A program made the translations under genes and the position numbers. 64,000 nt of DNA from Batillaria attramentaria (Eukaryota > Mollusca > Gastropoda > Batillariidae): assembly GCA_018292915.2 (NCBI GenBank), contig JACVVK020000143.1, forward strand, positions 86,001 through 150,000, read 5' to 3'. The notes below the pieces were generated by a model, which was given only the letters and a program-made list of their open reading frames with translations, had not been told where the DNA came from and made no database searches. This document shows positions 48,638 through 61,996 of this stretch, piece after piece (within the stretch, counting starts at the first letter, position 1; each line of letters starts with the position of its first letter).

Positions 48638-50345
48638 CACGTGTATCATTCACTGTAAGTTGTTAGTGATGTGTTGACACGTGTGTATCATTCACTGTAA
48701 GTTGTTAGTGATGTGTTGACGCGTGTGTATCATTCACTGTAAGTTGTTAGTCATGTGTTGACACGTGTGTATCATTTACTGTAAGTTGTTAGTCATGTGT
48801 TGACGCGCGTGTATCATTCACTGTAAGTTGTTAGTCATGTGTTGACGCGTGTGTATCATTTACTGTAAGTTGTTAGTGATGTGTTGACGCGTGTGTATCA
48901 TTCACTGTAAGTTGTTAGTGATGTGTTGACACGTGTGTATCATTCACTGTAAGTTGTTAGTGATGTGTTGACGCGTGTGTATCATTTCACTGTAAGTTGT
49001 TAGTGATGTGTTGACGCGTGTGTATCATTTACTGTAAGTTGTTAGTGATGTGTTTGACGCGTGTGTATCATTCACTGTAAGTTGGTTAGTGATGTGTTTG
49101 ACACGTGTGTATCATTCACTGTAAGTTGTTAGTGATGTGTTGACACGTGTGTATCATTCACTTGTAAGTTGTTAGTGATGTGTTGACACGTGTGTATCAT
49201 TCACTGTAAGTTGTTAGTGATGTGTTGACGCGTGTGTATCATTCACTGTAAGTTGTTAGTGATGTGTTGACGCGTGTGTATCATTCACTGTAAGTTGTTA
49301 GTGATGTGTTGACGCGTGTGTATCATTCACTGTAAGTTGTTAGTGATTGTGTTGACGCGTGTGTATCATTCACTGTAAGTTGTTAGTGATGTGTTGACGC
49401 GTGTGTATCATTCACTGTAAGTTGTTAGTCATGTGTTGACGCGTGTGTATCATTCACTGTAAGTTGTTAGTCATGTGTTGACGCGTGTGTATCATTCACT
49501 GTAAGTTGTTAGTCATGTGTTGACGCGTGTGTATCATTCACTGTAAGTTGTTAGTGATGTGTTGACACGTGTGTATCATTCACTGTAAGTTGTTAGTGAT
49601 GTGTTGACACGTGTGTATCATTCACTGTAAGTTGTTAGTGATGTGTTGACGCGTGTGTATCATTCACTGTAAGTTGTTAGTGATGTGTTGACGCGTGTGT
49701 ATCATTCACTGTAAGTTGTTAGTGATGTGTTGACGCGTGTGTATCATTCACTGTAAGTTGTTAGTCATGTGTTGACACGTGTGTATCATTCACTGTAAGT
49801 TGTTAGTCATGTGTTGACGCGTGTGTATCATTCACTGTAAGTTGTTAGTCATGTGTTGACGCGTGTGTATCATTCACTGTAAGTTGTTAGTCATGTGTTG
49901 ACGCGTGTGTATCATTTACTGTAAGTTGTTAGTCATGTGTTGACGCGTGTGTATCATTCACTGTAAGTTGTTAGTCATGTGTTGACGCGTGTGTATCATT
50001 CACTGTAAGTTGTTAGTCATGTGTTGACGCGTGTGTATCATTCACTGTAAGTTGTTAGTCATGTGTTGACGCGTGTGTATCATTCACTGTAAGTTGTTAG
50101 TCATGTGTTGACGCGTGTGTATCATTCACTGTAAGTTGTTAGTCATGTGTTGACGCGTGTGTATCATTCACTGTAAGTTGTTAGTCATGTGTTGACGCGT
50201 GTGTATCATTCACTGTAAGTTATTAGTCATGTGTTGACGCGTGTGTATCATTCACTGTAAGTTGTTAGTCATGTGTTGACGCGTGTGTATCATTCACTGT
50301 AAGTTGTTAGTCATGTGTTGACGCGTGTGTATCATTTACTGTTAG
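48638..50345. repeat. 42-bp minisatellite in gcm intron 1, about 40 copies
   Basis: GTTGACGCGTGTGTATCATT, CACTGTAAGTTGTTAGTCAT, GT; variants GACACG/GACGCG, AGTGATG/AGTCATG and TTTACTG/TTCACTG. AGTGATG units dominate the first part and AGTCATG the last. Isolated one-base insertions cluster between 48980 and 49350. Confidence 0.96.
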
Positions 50346-50357
50346 TACTGGTAGCTT

Positions 50358-50462
50358 GAGAGACTGTCTGAGAGTCTGTCAGTTTGATAGCGTGAAGTTC
50401 AAACAATGAGAGACTGTCTGAGAGTCTGTCAGTTTGATAGCGTGAAGTTCAAACAATGACTG
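50358..50462. repeat. 50-bp direct repeat, 2 copies
   Basis: GAGAGACTGTCTGAGAGTCT then GTCAGTTTGATAGCGTGAAG is duplicated. Confidence 0.92.
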
Positions 50463-51004
50463 ACAGTTTGATATCCTGTAGACAAAGCTGACACGACAAT
50501 GCACCGTGTCTTGTAACACTGTCACCCATACACAGGTGAGTAAATCACGCTTGGATGGTGCGAGTCGTAAGACCATACCGGGGTGGATGACCTTCCTCTG
50601 TCACACTTTATACCCGCTTCTGTACCCGTACCCTCCACCCAATGTTATTAACCCACTGTGTGATACCCTCTCCCAATGTTATTAACCTACTGTGTGATAT
50701 CCACGTCCACACCTCCCTTGATCAATTACAGCCACGGGTCCCCCCCCCCCCCCTCTCTCACACACACACACACACACACCGCCCCTCCCCGCCCTTGTCC
50801 AGGTATTAACCGACAGTTAAAAAGTGCCCCCTTCCCTCTCCTCCCCCGTCCATCAATACTGCAGCATACTGGCTACACAGGTAGCGGGAGGGGGGGGGTC
50901 TTTTCCCTACAGAGGATGTGTCTAACTGACCTTTGTCCTCACTGAGTAAGGAAACAAGTCTCTACCGGTCAACCCGCCCCAAATACTTGTATCTGGTCAG
51001 TTGT
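50463..51004. other. gcm intron 1, mostly unique
   Basis: A CCCACTGTGTGATA-type duplication near 50650-50700, a C run and short CA run at 50740-50780, and a G run near 50890. No exon recognised. Confidence 0.5.
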
Positions 51005-51486
51005 CAGTTAGGAGCGAAGTGTCTACCTGTGGTTGGGTACAGGTCAGTTAGGAGCGAAGTGTCTACCTGTGGTTGAGTACAGGTCAGTTAGGAGCGAAGT
51101 GTCTACCTGTGGTTGGGTACAGGTCAGTTAGGCGCGAAGTGTCTACCTGTGGTTGGGTACAGGTCAGTTAGGAGCAAAGTGTCTATCTGTGGTTGAGTAC
51201 AGGTCAGTTAGGAGCGAAGTGTCTACCTGTGGTCGGGTACAGGTCAGTTAGGAGCAAAGTGTCTACCTGTGGTTGGGTACAGGTCAGTTAGGAGCGAAGT
51301 GTCTACCTGTGGTTGGGTAGGGGTCAGTTAGGAGCAAAGTGTCTACCTGTGGTTGGGTACAGGTCAGTTAGGCGCAAAGTGTCTACCTGTGGTCGGGTAC
51401 AGGTCGGTTAGGAGCGAAGTGTCTACCTGTGGCTGGGTACAGGTCAGTTAGGAGCAAAGTGTCTACCTGTGGTCGGGTAGGGGTCA
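51005..51486. repeat. 40-bp minisatellite, 12 copies
   Basis: TCAGTTAGGAGCGAAGTGTC then TACCTGTGGTTGGGTACAGG, length-perfect, with GCGAA/GCAAA and GGTT/GGTC substitutions. It lies in gcm intron 1. Confidence 0.96.
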
Positions 51487-51765
51487 GTTCTACCCAAACG
51501 GCGAGGTCGGGGAGCAAACGACAGTGACCAGTGGAAGTGTGGACAGGGTCACAAGTCATACTGTGTTAAGGTGATATTACATGTACTATACAACGAGTAC
51601 CAAGGGGGGGGGGGGGGGGGAGAGAGAGAAAAAATGTCTTGGCAGCGGCTTTCCCACCGCCTTGCCGAGGCCTTTCAACCTTGTTACATACATTAGTTTA
51701 TTACCATCGTAGAGAAACTGACCGATCTTAGGTGAAAGAAGAACATATAATGTTTACGAGACAAC
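51487..51765. other. gcm intron 1, unique with a G run
   Basis: G run followed by GA at 51605-51630. Nothing else recognised. Confidence 0.5.
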
Positions 51766-51896
51766 TCTGTATATCAGACAACTCTGTATATCAGACAACT
51801 CTGTATATCAGACAACTCTGTATATCAGACAACTCTGTATATCAGACAACTATGTATATCAGACAACTCTGTATATCAGACAACTATGTATATCAT
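51766..51896. repeat. 17-bp minisatellite, about 8 copies
   Basis: ACTCTGTATATCAGACA in tandem with ACTATG variants. Confidence 0.95.
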
Positions 51897-52035
51897 ATGA
51901 AATTTCCTTGTAAACTGTCATGTGCGTCAGGAAGATGAGAGGGTTCGTAACTACGTATTCCTAGACACGGACCACTCTGTGCTAAATGTGCTAATTATAA
52001 ATGATGTTTTCTGAGATTCAGTTTGTGTTAAATGC

Positions 52036-52197
52036 CCCGGTGTCGTAGAATATTTCGGAACCATTCCCATTTATCCCGCACCTGAGTCACTAGAGTCAGG
52101 ATAAATCGGAATGGTTCCGAAAAATCCTGCCACCAGGGCCAGGATAAATCGGAATGGTTCCCATTCGTCCGGTTCCGAAATATCCTGTGACATCGGG
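52036..52197. mobile_element. 162-bp MITE-like palindromic element
   Basis: Terminal inverted repeats of 27 bp (52036-52062 and 52171-52197) share 23 bases, beginning CCCGGTGTC / CCCGATGTC and ending TATTTCGGAACC. All four differences are transitions. An inner inverted repeat pairs 52058-52077 with GGATAAATCGGAATGGTTCC at 52099-52118, and that 20-mer recurs directly at 52142-52161. No coding capacity. No convincing target duplication. Confidence 0.7.
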
Positions 52198-52254
52198 TTT
52201 CTCGTCACTAGCAGCAGGCTTGCTCTACACACAGCAAACGCTTGGATGCTTCTT

Positions 52255-52512
52255 TTTATGTCTTGTTTTTGTTTTTTGGTTTTTTTTTTGGTCTTGTTTT
52301 ATTTTTGTTTTTGTTTTTTTTTGGTTGTTTTTTGGGGGTTTTTTTGTTTTGTTTTTTTTTTTTTTTTTTTTTGGTTGTTTTTTGGGGGTTTTTTTGTTTT
52401 GTTTTGGTTTTTTTGGTTGTTTTGTTTTGTTTTGTTTTGGTTTTGTTTTTTTGTTTTTTTTTGGGGGGGGGGAGGGGGATGATGTTGTTCTTGTTTTGTT
52501 TGTTTGTTTTCT
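52255..52512. repeat. T/G low-complexity tract
   Basis: TTTTG and TTTTTGGTTG units with a duplicated block TTGGTTGTTTTTTGGGGGTT (52322 and 52372), then a G run. Confidence 0.9.
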
Positions 52513-52619
52513 GTTGATGGTTTGCAAGGTTTTAAAATTTAGCAAATTTGTGAAAAATGGTGGTACTGAACGGGAAATGGTCTATATTTGACGGATTATG
52601 ACCTAGACATCCACACTTG

Positions 52620-52621
52620 TC

Positions 52622-52659
<38 letters not shown>
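52620..52659. repeat. (TAG)n microsatellite
   Basis: About 13 TAG triplets. Confidence 0.95.
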
Positions 52660-52827
52660 AGAGTCCATTGTGTTCATTGTCTTTTGCGGCTCTAGGTAAG
52701 TGTTTGAATCTTTCAGTCAGAGGCAAATGATGAAATAAAAACTAACCAATAAAACTACAAACTAAAAATGGATATACATTCTGTTAGAGCAGGCCGTGTC
52801 CCAGCCCGGATCGACTTTATATAGGAC

Positions 52828-52942
52828 GTTATGATTATCATATGGTGACCTGCATCTTTCATTATGATATGGCGGCCTGCATCTTTCATTATGATATGGT
52901 GGCCTGCATCTTTCATTATGATATGGTGGCCTGCATCTTTCA
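52828..52942. repeat. 27-bp minisatellite, about 4 copies
   Basis: ATATGGTGGCCTGCATCTTT then CATTATG in tandem. Confidence 0.92.
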
Positions 52943-53004
52943 ATGTAAATACAAAGAGTCACTGGGTTGTGGGGGGAATGGCAGTTTGAATGAAGGTGAT
53001 CAGT

Positions 53005-53148
53005 TATGGTATGTCATATGATAGGTATATCATATGATAAAATAAGTATGGTATATCATATGATAAAATAAGTATGGTATATCATATGATAAAATAAGTA
53101 TGGTATATCATATGATAAAATAAGTATGGTATATCATATGATAAAACT
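53005..53148. repeat. 26-bp palindrome-bearing minisatellite, 5 copies
   Basis: AAAATAAGTATGGTATATCA then TATGAT. Each unit contains the self-complementary ATCATATGAT. Confidence 0.94.
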
Positions 53149-53465
53149 CCTGTCACATTGCATTACTAGATATCAGTCCCACTGCATTTAGAAAAGCGCA
53201 TCGTATGGAAAGCAATCATGTAAACGTAGTAGATGTAGCCAGGATACAGCGTGACATGTCCACAGTGTCATGTCATAATTTATACATTAACTGTGCAACG
53301 TTCTACATGTATAATCAACCGGCACTCATCTTACGCCGATCACACGCACGATTTATCATTTTTCTATTCGTAACTTAGAATATAAATCTAGTATCTAAAA
53401 ACAGCAAAGTAGACTGACAAACTCTTGTCACTCTGTGGAGATCAGTAAAAAATAGTAATAAATTT
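53149..53465. other. gcm intron 1, unique
   Basis: AT-rich, no feature recognised. Confidence 0.5.
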
Positions 53466-53533
53466 ACATATCACCCCGCACATAATATACATATCACCCC
53501 GCACATAATATACATATCACCCCGCACATAATA
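53466..53533. repeat. 23-bp repeat, 3 copies, just inside gcm intron 1
   Basis: ACATATCACCCCGCACATAA then TAT. On the minus strand each unit has TGTGCGGGGT, which matches six of eight positions of the Gcm consensus ATRCGGGY. Confidence 0.9.
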
Positions 53534-53726
53534 TACTTTATGACTCGCACAGTGGCACACATTATCATTACTTTTGGCGAATCCTTTGTACACAGTCAAA
53601 CATTTCACAGAAGCAGATCATTGACTTCATGACAAATAACAATGGGGTGTTTTCTGTAAACTGTGTAGACAGATTTAACGCGTCATACTGAAAACTGAAC
53701 ATGATCATTGTAAGGGTCCAACTTAC

Positions 53727-53940
53727 CTTGTGTGGTTGCTGCTGTTTGTAAACAGGGTGTAATATCTGTAGATATCAGTAGATAGGGTGTAGTCAGTACT
53801 CAGTAGTCGCGTTGTCACTTGCTGGCTTGAACGAGAGGCGGGTCAGTGTAGCGAGGGTGTAGAAAGTTTGCCTCCAGTCGGCGTCAGTACAGTGTTAGTA
53901 ACTCGGCGTCTAACTAGTCCTCCTGCACCCCGGGTCCAAC
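53727..53940 (-). other. gcm: Probable gcm 5' untranslated exon
   Basis: The minus strand ends in AACCACACAAG followed by the consensus donor GTAAGTTGG at 53726. Joined to the acceptor at 48239, the frame has an in-frame TGA (53845-53843) and no ATG, so translation would start in the next exon. The 5' edge is not defined by sequence and is set arbitrarily below the CCAAT motif. This is the best donor near a promoter-like region but is unproven. Confidence 0.5.
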
Positions 53941-54260
53941 ACTAATCAATTGGATGCGGAGCCTGTTGCACGCGCTGCCAGTAGCCATGTGACCCGGGTA
54001 CGCGTGCCATACACGTTCTTAATATCAAACATGGCGACTGGGTCGGCCAATCAATGCGTTTCTCACTGAGCAGGCTGGCTGTGTGAGGCTAGCCCTTCGT
54101 CAGCTCCGCCTCCCGCACGTGTCAATCAGCCACGCGCCGCTTATTATCATATGAATATTAATACCGTGGCCCCGCTCCTACTGGCGACCCGCTCTGTTAT
54201 TGGCTGACGCTCATGGTGACAGCGATTATCCTCCCGGCTGTTTTATGTGATATCGATCTT
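53941..54260 (-). promoter_or_regulatory. Putative gcm promoter, CpG- and CCAAT-rich
   Basis: CpG-dense compared with its surroundings, with CCAAT on minus at 53949-53953 and 54199-54203 (AGCCAATAACAG) and on plus at 54047-54051, plus AACATGGCGACTGG (YY1-like) at about 54029 and CACGTG at 54117-54122. No TATA box is obvious. A CpG-rich, TATA-less layout suits a developmental regulator, but promoter function is inferred from position. Confidence 0.45.
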
Positions 54261-54317
54261 ATTTTACGGGGTACCCGGCCATCCCCCACCCCACCCTACT
54301 CCACTCGCATCGCTCTC

Positions 54318-54351
54318 TCTCTCCGAGTCTCTCTCTCTCTCTCTCTCTCTC
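54318..54351. repeat. (CT)n microsatellite
   Basis: CT run upstream of the promoter region. Confidence 0.9.
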
Positions 54352-54410
54352 GGGATTTTTCTCGGCTTGTCAGTTTGCCGCAGTTCTTGTTTTCTTCCTT
54401 TTGTATTTTT

Positions 54411-54560
54411 CTTGTCTATGTTGTAGTTTACAAGGTCAGATTGTCTATGTTGTAGTTTACAAGGTCAGATTGTCTATGTTGTAGTTTACAAGGTCAGATT
54501 GTCTATGTTGTAGTTTACAAGGTCAGATTGTCTATGTTGTAGTTTACAAGGTCAGATTGT
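54411..54560. repeat. 29-bp minisatellite, 5 copies
   Basis: TTGTCTATGTTGTAGTTTAC then AAGGTCAGA, length-perfect. Confidence 0.95.
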
Positions 54561-54589
54561 GTGACAGGTTTACCTACAGTAACAGTTTC

Positions 54590-54715
54590 ATCAGTTATCA
54601 TCATAATCATCATCAGTTCCACATCGTCATTATCATCATCAGTTCGACATCGTCATTATCATCATCAGTTCCACATCGTCATTATCATCATCAGTTCGAC
54701 ATCGTCATTATCAAA
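54590..54715. repeat. 30-bp minisatellite, about 4 copies
   Basis: ATCATCATCAGTTCCACATC then GTCATT, with a C/G alternation between neighbouring copies (GTTCCAC, GTTCGAC) suggesting a dimer. Confidence 0.9.
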
Positions 54716-54727
54716 CGACTTACATAG

Positions 54728-54920
54728 ATATTTTATTATCGTTACTTTGTTGTATTTATTTCATTTGTATTTTTTATGTTTCATTCGTATTTATATTTCA
54801 TTTGTATTTTTTATGTTTCATTCGTATTTATATTTCATTTGTATTTTTTATGTTTCATTCGTATTTATATTTCATTTGCATTTATTTATTTCATGTGCGG
54901 CATTCGTTTATTTATTTATT
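54728..54920. repeat. About 43-bp AT-rich minisatellite, 3-4 copies
   Basis: TTTCATTTGTATTTTTTATG then TTTCATTCGTATTTATA in tandem, decaying to ATTTATTTATTCA. Confidence 0.88.
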
Positions 54921-55030
54921 CAGAGGGCGAAGTATACAGGGGAGGCCGGAAGCTTCCATGTAAATGAAATAAATGTTTAAATTATTTTAATTCGTGTCAG
55001 TAAATTAAAGCAAAATGCGGGGTACGTGGG

Positions 55031-55165
55031 TAGGTGGGAGGGTGTTTGACGGTTTCACGTCCTTTTTCCACCATGTAAGGGTGATATGAAAGATGGGCGA
55101 ACAAGAAAAAGGTCAGAACAAATTATTTCACCCCAGCCAGGAATGGAACTCAATGCCCGAGCGTA
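55031..55165 (-). mobile_element. Degraded SINE, head missing
   Basis: Plus strand: TAGGTGGGAGGGTGTTTGAC, TTTCACGTCCTTTTTCCACC, GTGATATGAAAGATGGG, then CCCCAGCCAGGAATGGAACT. This is the central domain, tail and part of the T-loop, more diverged than other copies. Confidence 0.78.
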
Positions 55166-55275
55166 AAAAGTTCACACTGCAGACTCTCTAAGTTCACACT
55201 GCAGACTCTCTAAGTTCACACTGTAGACTCTAAGTTCACACAGTAGACTCTCTAAGTTCACACTGCAAGTTCACA
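55166..55275. repeat. About 24-bp minisatellite, 4-5 copies
   Basis: TAAGTTCACACTGCAGACTC then TC, with GTAGACT variants. Confidence 0.9.
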
Positions 55276-55315
55276 CGCTCAAAATAGCGGGAGAGTGAGT
55301 TCTTCAAAACCATCA

Positions 55316-55365
55316 AATCAAATCAAATCAAATATGCTTTTATTTATATTTAAAATGGAAACTGT
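55316..55365 (-). mobile_element. LINE-like 3' tail, minus orientation
   Basis: The minus strand ends AAATAAAAGCATATTTGATT then TGATTTGATTTG, a signal plus a short tandem tail. Length of the remnant beyond this is unclear. Confidence 0.4.
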
Positions 55366-55805
<440 letters not shown>

Positions 55806-55923
55806 AAAGGAGTGACCGTACACAGCAGATACAGCAGATCCCAAAATCATATCAAGATCAAGATCAGTCACAGTGGACATGCCAAAACCATCACAGCTGC
55901 AGGAAGAACAAAAATCGCTTAAT

Positions 55924-56097
55924 ACGTAAAGACACAGTCAAAGACTAGAGTAAAGACACAGTCAAAGACTAGAGTAAAGACACAGTCAAAGACTAGAGTA
56001 AAGACACAGTCAAAGACTAGAGTAAAGACACAGTCAAAGACTAGAGTAAAGACACAGTCAAAGACTAGAGTAAAGACACAGTCAAAGACTAGAGTAA
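55924..56097. repeat. 24-bp minisatellite, 7 copies
   Basis: TAAAGACACAGTCAAAGACT then AGAG, near perfect. Confidence 0.96.
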
Positions 56098-56476
56098 TTA
56101 TGTGCATGACACAGTGCTTCATGCAACTGTCAAAACCATGGACGTTTTGAACCGACTGCACCCGGCTTTTTGTCAATGTGTCAGTGTTTTGGTGATGACA
56201 CGCACGGCAATGTTTTCAATACCTAGTACGATCATCTAGTAGGATCCAGCATGTGGACGGCACGTGCAATACGTCTCCGACAGGTCAACCAGTGAAATGT
56301 TAAAATTAGTGTCATAGTGTAATTACGGTACCTTCTATAATTCGGGATCGCGAGGATGATTTGTCCGCGATTCGGAGGCATTTCTGAATGGGTCATGTTT
56401 TCCGACACTCAATACATAATGATTTCTGCACATAACAGTCACGCTCGAATGGACCGAACCGCTAAATAGTGGTTTC
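56098..56476. other. Unique sequence, no gene seen
   Basis: No feature recognised. Confidence 0.5.
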
Positions 56477-56886
56477 CTTTGAGAAGTCTGCAGCGTATAC
56501 AGAATCATGCTTCTAAGATTGTCCTTCAGAAGAAACGCAGAGATCATGCTACCCCACTTCTGAAGCATTTGCATTGGCTCCCTGTAAAACTGCGCATTGA
56601 GTTTAAACTCGCAGCCCTTGCCTATCGCTTCTTCGATTGTACACTGCCAGCATACTTGTCATCTTGTCTGGCCGCTTACGACCCACCAAGAACTCTCCGG
56701 TCCAGTTCAGAAAAACTTCTCACCATCCCCCGTGTGAAATTTACATTTGGCAGGAGGTCCTTTCAGTACCAGGTCCCGAGAGTTTGGAATTCACTTCCTC
56801 TACATGTCCGTCAGTCTCCATCTTTCACAGTTTTTAAAAACAAACTAAAAACCCACTTCTTCCAGTCATCCTTCTCTCCCTCTTAG
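56477..56886 (+). pseudogene. LINE reverse-transcriptase C-terminal peptide
   Basis: Contains SLQRIQNHASKIVLQKKRRD, ATPLLKHLHWLPVKLRIEFK, YLSSCLAAYDPPRTLRSSSE, and PRVWNSLPLHVRQSPSFTVF then KNKLKTHFF. This is the conserved block downstream of the RT palm in CR1/jockey-like LINEs. The frame is intact but has no catalytic part, so it is a fragment. Confidence 0.85.
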
Positions 56887-57003
56887 TTAATTAGCTGCGA
56901 AATGGTCTTTGTTGCCGGCACAACTCCTTCCATCTGTAAATACTACCCCCCTCCCCCCCCCCAGCCCATTTTACCAAGATCCCAGCTGTATTTTATGAAA
57001 GTG

Positions 57004-57186
<183 letters not shown>

Positions 57187-57258
57187 TGTAGAGCGCTCTG
57201 AGCCAGCATCTGCTGGGATACTGCGCTATATAAAAGCAATTTATTATTATTATTTATT

Positions 57259-57540
57259 ATTAAGTCCCTCATTCGTCCCAGCCTTCACTTACTGCTTTGT
57301 TGAAAATAGTTGTTAAATAAATTGACATTAACACTGACACTAAACTGTTCAATAAATTGTAAAATACCTACAGAGGATTTCATTTCGTACATCTTATGTC
57401 AGACATCAATTGTTTCCACATCTGTGCTCCGCAGCAGTACTTTTTTAAGGTTCATTTGTGTAACCTGTGATAGTTAGTCCGCCATCTTGAGCTGCTACGC
57501 CTTAAAATGTGGACAGCTCAAAAACAACGATCAATGGCTA
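57259..57540. other. Unique sequence, no gene seen
   Basis: AT-rich, no feature recognised. Confidence 0.5.
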
Positions 57541-59282
57541 CACCTGCAAGAACATTCACTATTAAACATTAAACGTTAAACATCGCCAAATAAGTTACAA
57601 AACATCATTCCCTAGAAACATCGCCTAACAAGTTACAAAACATCATTCTATATTAAACATCGCCTAACAAATTTCAAAACATCAATCCCTATTACACATC
57701 GCCTAACAAGTTACAAAACATCATTCTATATTAAACATCGCCTAACAAATTTCAAAACATCATTCGCTATTCCACATCGCCTAACAAGTTACAAAACATC
57801 ATTCCCTATTACACATCGCCTAACAAGTTACAAAACATCATTCAATATTAAACATCGCCTAACAAGTTACAAAACATCATTCCCTATTACACATCGCCTA
57901 ACAAGTTACAAAACATCATTCCCTATTACACATCGCCTAACAAGTTACAAAACATCATTCAATATTAAACATCGCCTAACAAGTTACAAAACATCATTCA
58001 ATATTAAACATCGCCTAACAAGTTACAAAACATCATTCCCTAATACACATCGCCTAACAAGTTACAAAACATCATTCCCTATTAAACATCAGCTAACACG
58101 TTACAAAACATCATTCCCTAGAAACTTCGCCTAACAAGTTACAAAACATCATCCCCTATTAAACATCGCCTAACAAGTTACAAAACAACATTCCCTATTA
58201 CACATCACCTAACAAGTTACAAAACATCATTCCCTATTACACATCACCTAACAAGTTACAAAACATCATTCCATATTACACATCGCCTAACAAGTTACAA
58301 AACATCAATCCCTATTACACATCGCCTAACAAGTTACAAAACATCATTCTATATTAAACATCGCCTTACAAGTCTCAAAACATCATTCCCTATTACACAT
58401 CGCCTAACATGTTACAAAACATCATTCCGTATTACACATCGCCTACCAAGTTACAAAACATCATTCCCTATTAAACAACAAATAACAAGTTACAAAACAT
58501 CATTCCCTATTACACATCGCCTAACATGTTACAAAACATCATTCCCTAATAAACATCGCCTAACATGTTACAAAACATCATTCCCTATTATACATCGCCT
58601 AACATGTTACAAAACATCATTCCCTATTAAACATTGCCTAACAAGTTACAAAACATCATTCCCTATTAAACATTGCCTAACAAGTTGCAAAACATCATTC
58701 CCTATTACACATCGCCTAACAAGTTACAAAACATCATTCCCTATTACACATCACCTAACAAGTTACAAAACATCATTCCCTATTACACATCGCCTAACAA
58801 GTTACAAAACATCATTCCCTATTACACATCACCTAACAAGTTACAAAACATCATTCCCTATTACACATCGCCTAACAAGTTACAAAACATCATTCAATAT
58901 TAAACATCGCCTAACATGTTACAAAACATCATTCCCTATTACACATCACCTAACAAGTTACAAAACATCATTCCCTATTAAACAACAAATAACAAGTTAC
59001 AAAACATCATTCCCTATTACACATCGCCTAACATGTTACAAAACATCATTCCCTATTACACATCGCCTAACATGTTACAAAACATCATTCCGTATTACAC
59101 ATCGCCTAACAAGTTACAAAACATCATTCCCTATTAAACAACAAATAACAAGTTACAAAACATCATTCCCTAATAAACATCGGCTAACAAGTTAAAAAAC
59201 ATCATCCCCTATTACACATCGCCTAACATGTTACAAAACATCATTCCCTATTAAACATTGCCTAACAAGTTACAGAAATCAT
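57541..59282. repeat. 39-bp minisatellite, about 44 copies
   Basis: ACATCGCCTAACAAGTTACA then AAACATCATTCCCTATTAC; variants CATGTTAC, TCACCTAAC, AACAACAAATAAC and CAATATTAA form repeated blocks, implying segmental duplication inside the array. The peptide frame at 58673-58903 is a repeat artefact. Confidence 0.96.
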
Positions 59283-59497
59283 TCCAAGCAGCCGGCGTGT
59301 GAATATGGATATAATTATGAAGACAAAGTGCATGAAAGACATGTTCTGGACGAGATCTTTCACAAAAGAAAATAAACAAAAATCACTGCATAAAAACCAA
59401 CGGCCAGTACGTTATGATAAGATTTGATATGAGCTAATCAAAGGTTAGAGGTAATCAAAGGTAAGAGGCGGACAGTCTACTCACCGGTCACAGTCGT
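59283..59497. other. Unique sequence, no gene seen
   Basis: No feature recognised. Confidence 0.5.
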
Positions 59498-59620
59498 TTA
59501 AAGGTGCCATATGATACAATGTATGACCGTTTAAAGGTGCCATATGATACAAAGTATGACCGTTTAAAGGTGCCATATGATACAAAGGTAGGTGTCACAT
59601 GATACAAGGTATGAACGTCT
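59498..59620. repeat. 33-bp minisatellite, 3 copies plus remnants
   Basis: CGTTTAAAGGTGCCATATGA then TACAAAGTATGAC, then a partial copy. Confidence 0.9.
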
Positions 59621-60956
<1,336 letters not shown>

Positions 60957-61022
60957 ATTCAATTCAATTCAATATAAATTTATTGTCTGTCGATGGCAGA
61001 AACTTTTCTTCTGGCTCGCACG

Positions 61023-61099
<77 letters not shown>

Positions 61100-61106
61100 G
61101 CGCGCG
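60957..61106 (-). mobile_element. LINE-like 3' tail with (CA)n and (CG)n
   Basis: AATTCAATTCAATATAAATT, TATTGTCTGTCGATGGCAGA, then TTCTTCTGGCTCGCAC matches the segment at 26777. CA and CG runs fill 61021-61107. It sits between the two duplication units. Confidence 0.55.
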
Positions 61107-61740
61107 CGGACGGATGTAATTGTAGCTAGATCCTAAACCACCCCGTTGAAGGGCTTGTTACTGTGAGATTATATTGGAAGTCACATTCTCCAGGCCGACT
61201 TTTCACGATTTTTCTCTTGCCGCATTTTTAGAAGAGTTATTGCCTATGTAAAAAAAAAAAAAAAAAAAAAAAATCGGTCATGTTACGTTTTTTGACGAAA
61301 ATGTTGTTCAAATATCTTCATTTTACAGACTTTGGAAGTTCATCCATTTATACTGACCAGGTTCGTAGCACAGCTCTGTAGCTTTGACAGATATCGTGTT
61401 TAAAAAAATCTGGTGTAGGGGTGGTTTGTGTGTAAGGCCGACTATCTATGGAAAAGTCTGCTTCAAATTAGTCAACATTCCGGCGCTTTCGTCAAGTGCG
61501 ACAACTGCACATATTACAGGAACTACTGCAGAGATTTTAACTAAACATATTTTTTCACGTTTCTGCGAGAGGCACCGGTCCAAAGGGTTCCAATTTTGCG
61601 ATTTCCTAAGTACAATACAAGATATTCAAGTCCACGTTTCACCAGCCTTCTAGATCTTCCAGAGTGTATGTAAAAATCAATTCAGTCAGGGAAGTCACAA
61701 AAGCAACAGGGAAATCACTACACATGATCACGCATCCTGT
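61107..61740 (+). repeat. Diverged tandem duplication, unit 2 (and partial third)
   Basis: The second copy of 60325-60956 with many substitutions and an A run at 61250-61273. A partial third copy (TTTCACCAGCCCTCTACCTC, TTCCAGATTTTATG, GGGGAAGTCACAACACCAAC) follows at about 61788-61876. Confidence 0.88.
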
Positions 61741-61996
61741 CAGACGACGTTCCTGATAAAATCTGTGGATATCGTCACTGCCTCCGACATTTCACCAGCC
61801 CTCTACCTCTTCCAGATTTTATGTTTAAAAAAAAAAATTCACTGAGTCGGGGAAGTCACAACACCAACCGGGAAACCACACTCTCCTAAGATTCTAGATC
61901 CGCCATAGCGTGGCCGGTCTAATGTCTTTGATAGGTATTAAACACTTGAAGAGAAAGAAAAACAACAACTGACAACAACAAACAACAAAACAGATA

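Noticed and set aside
53727..53842. N-terminal extension of Gcm into the first exon
   Set aside because: The frame is open for about 48 codons but has no ATG, and a TGA stands just upstream.
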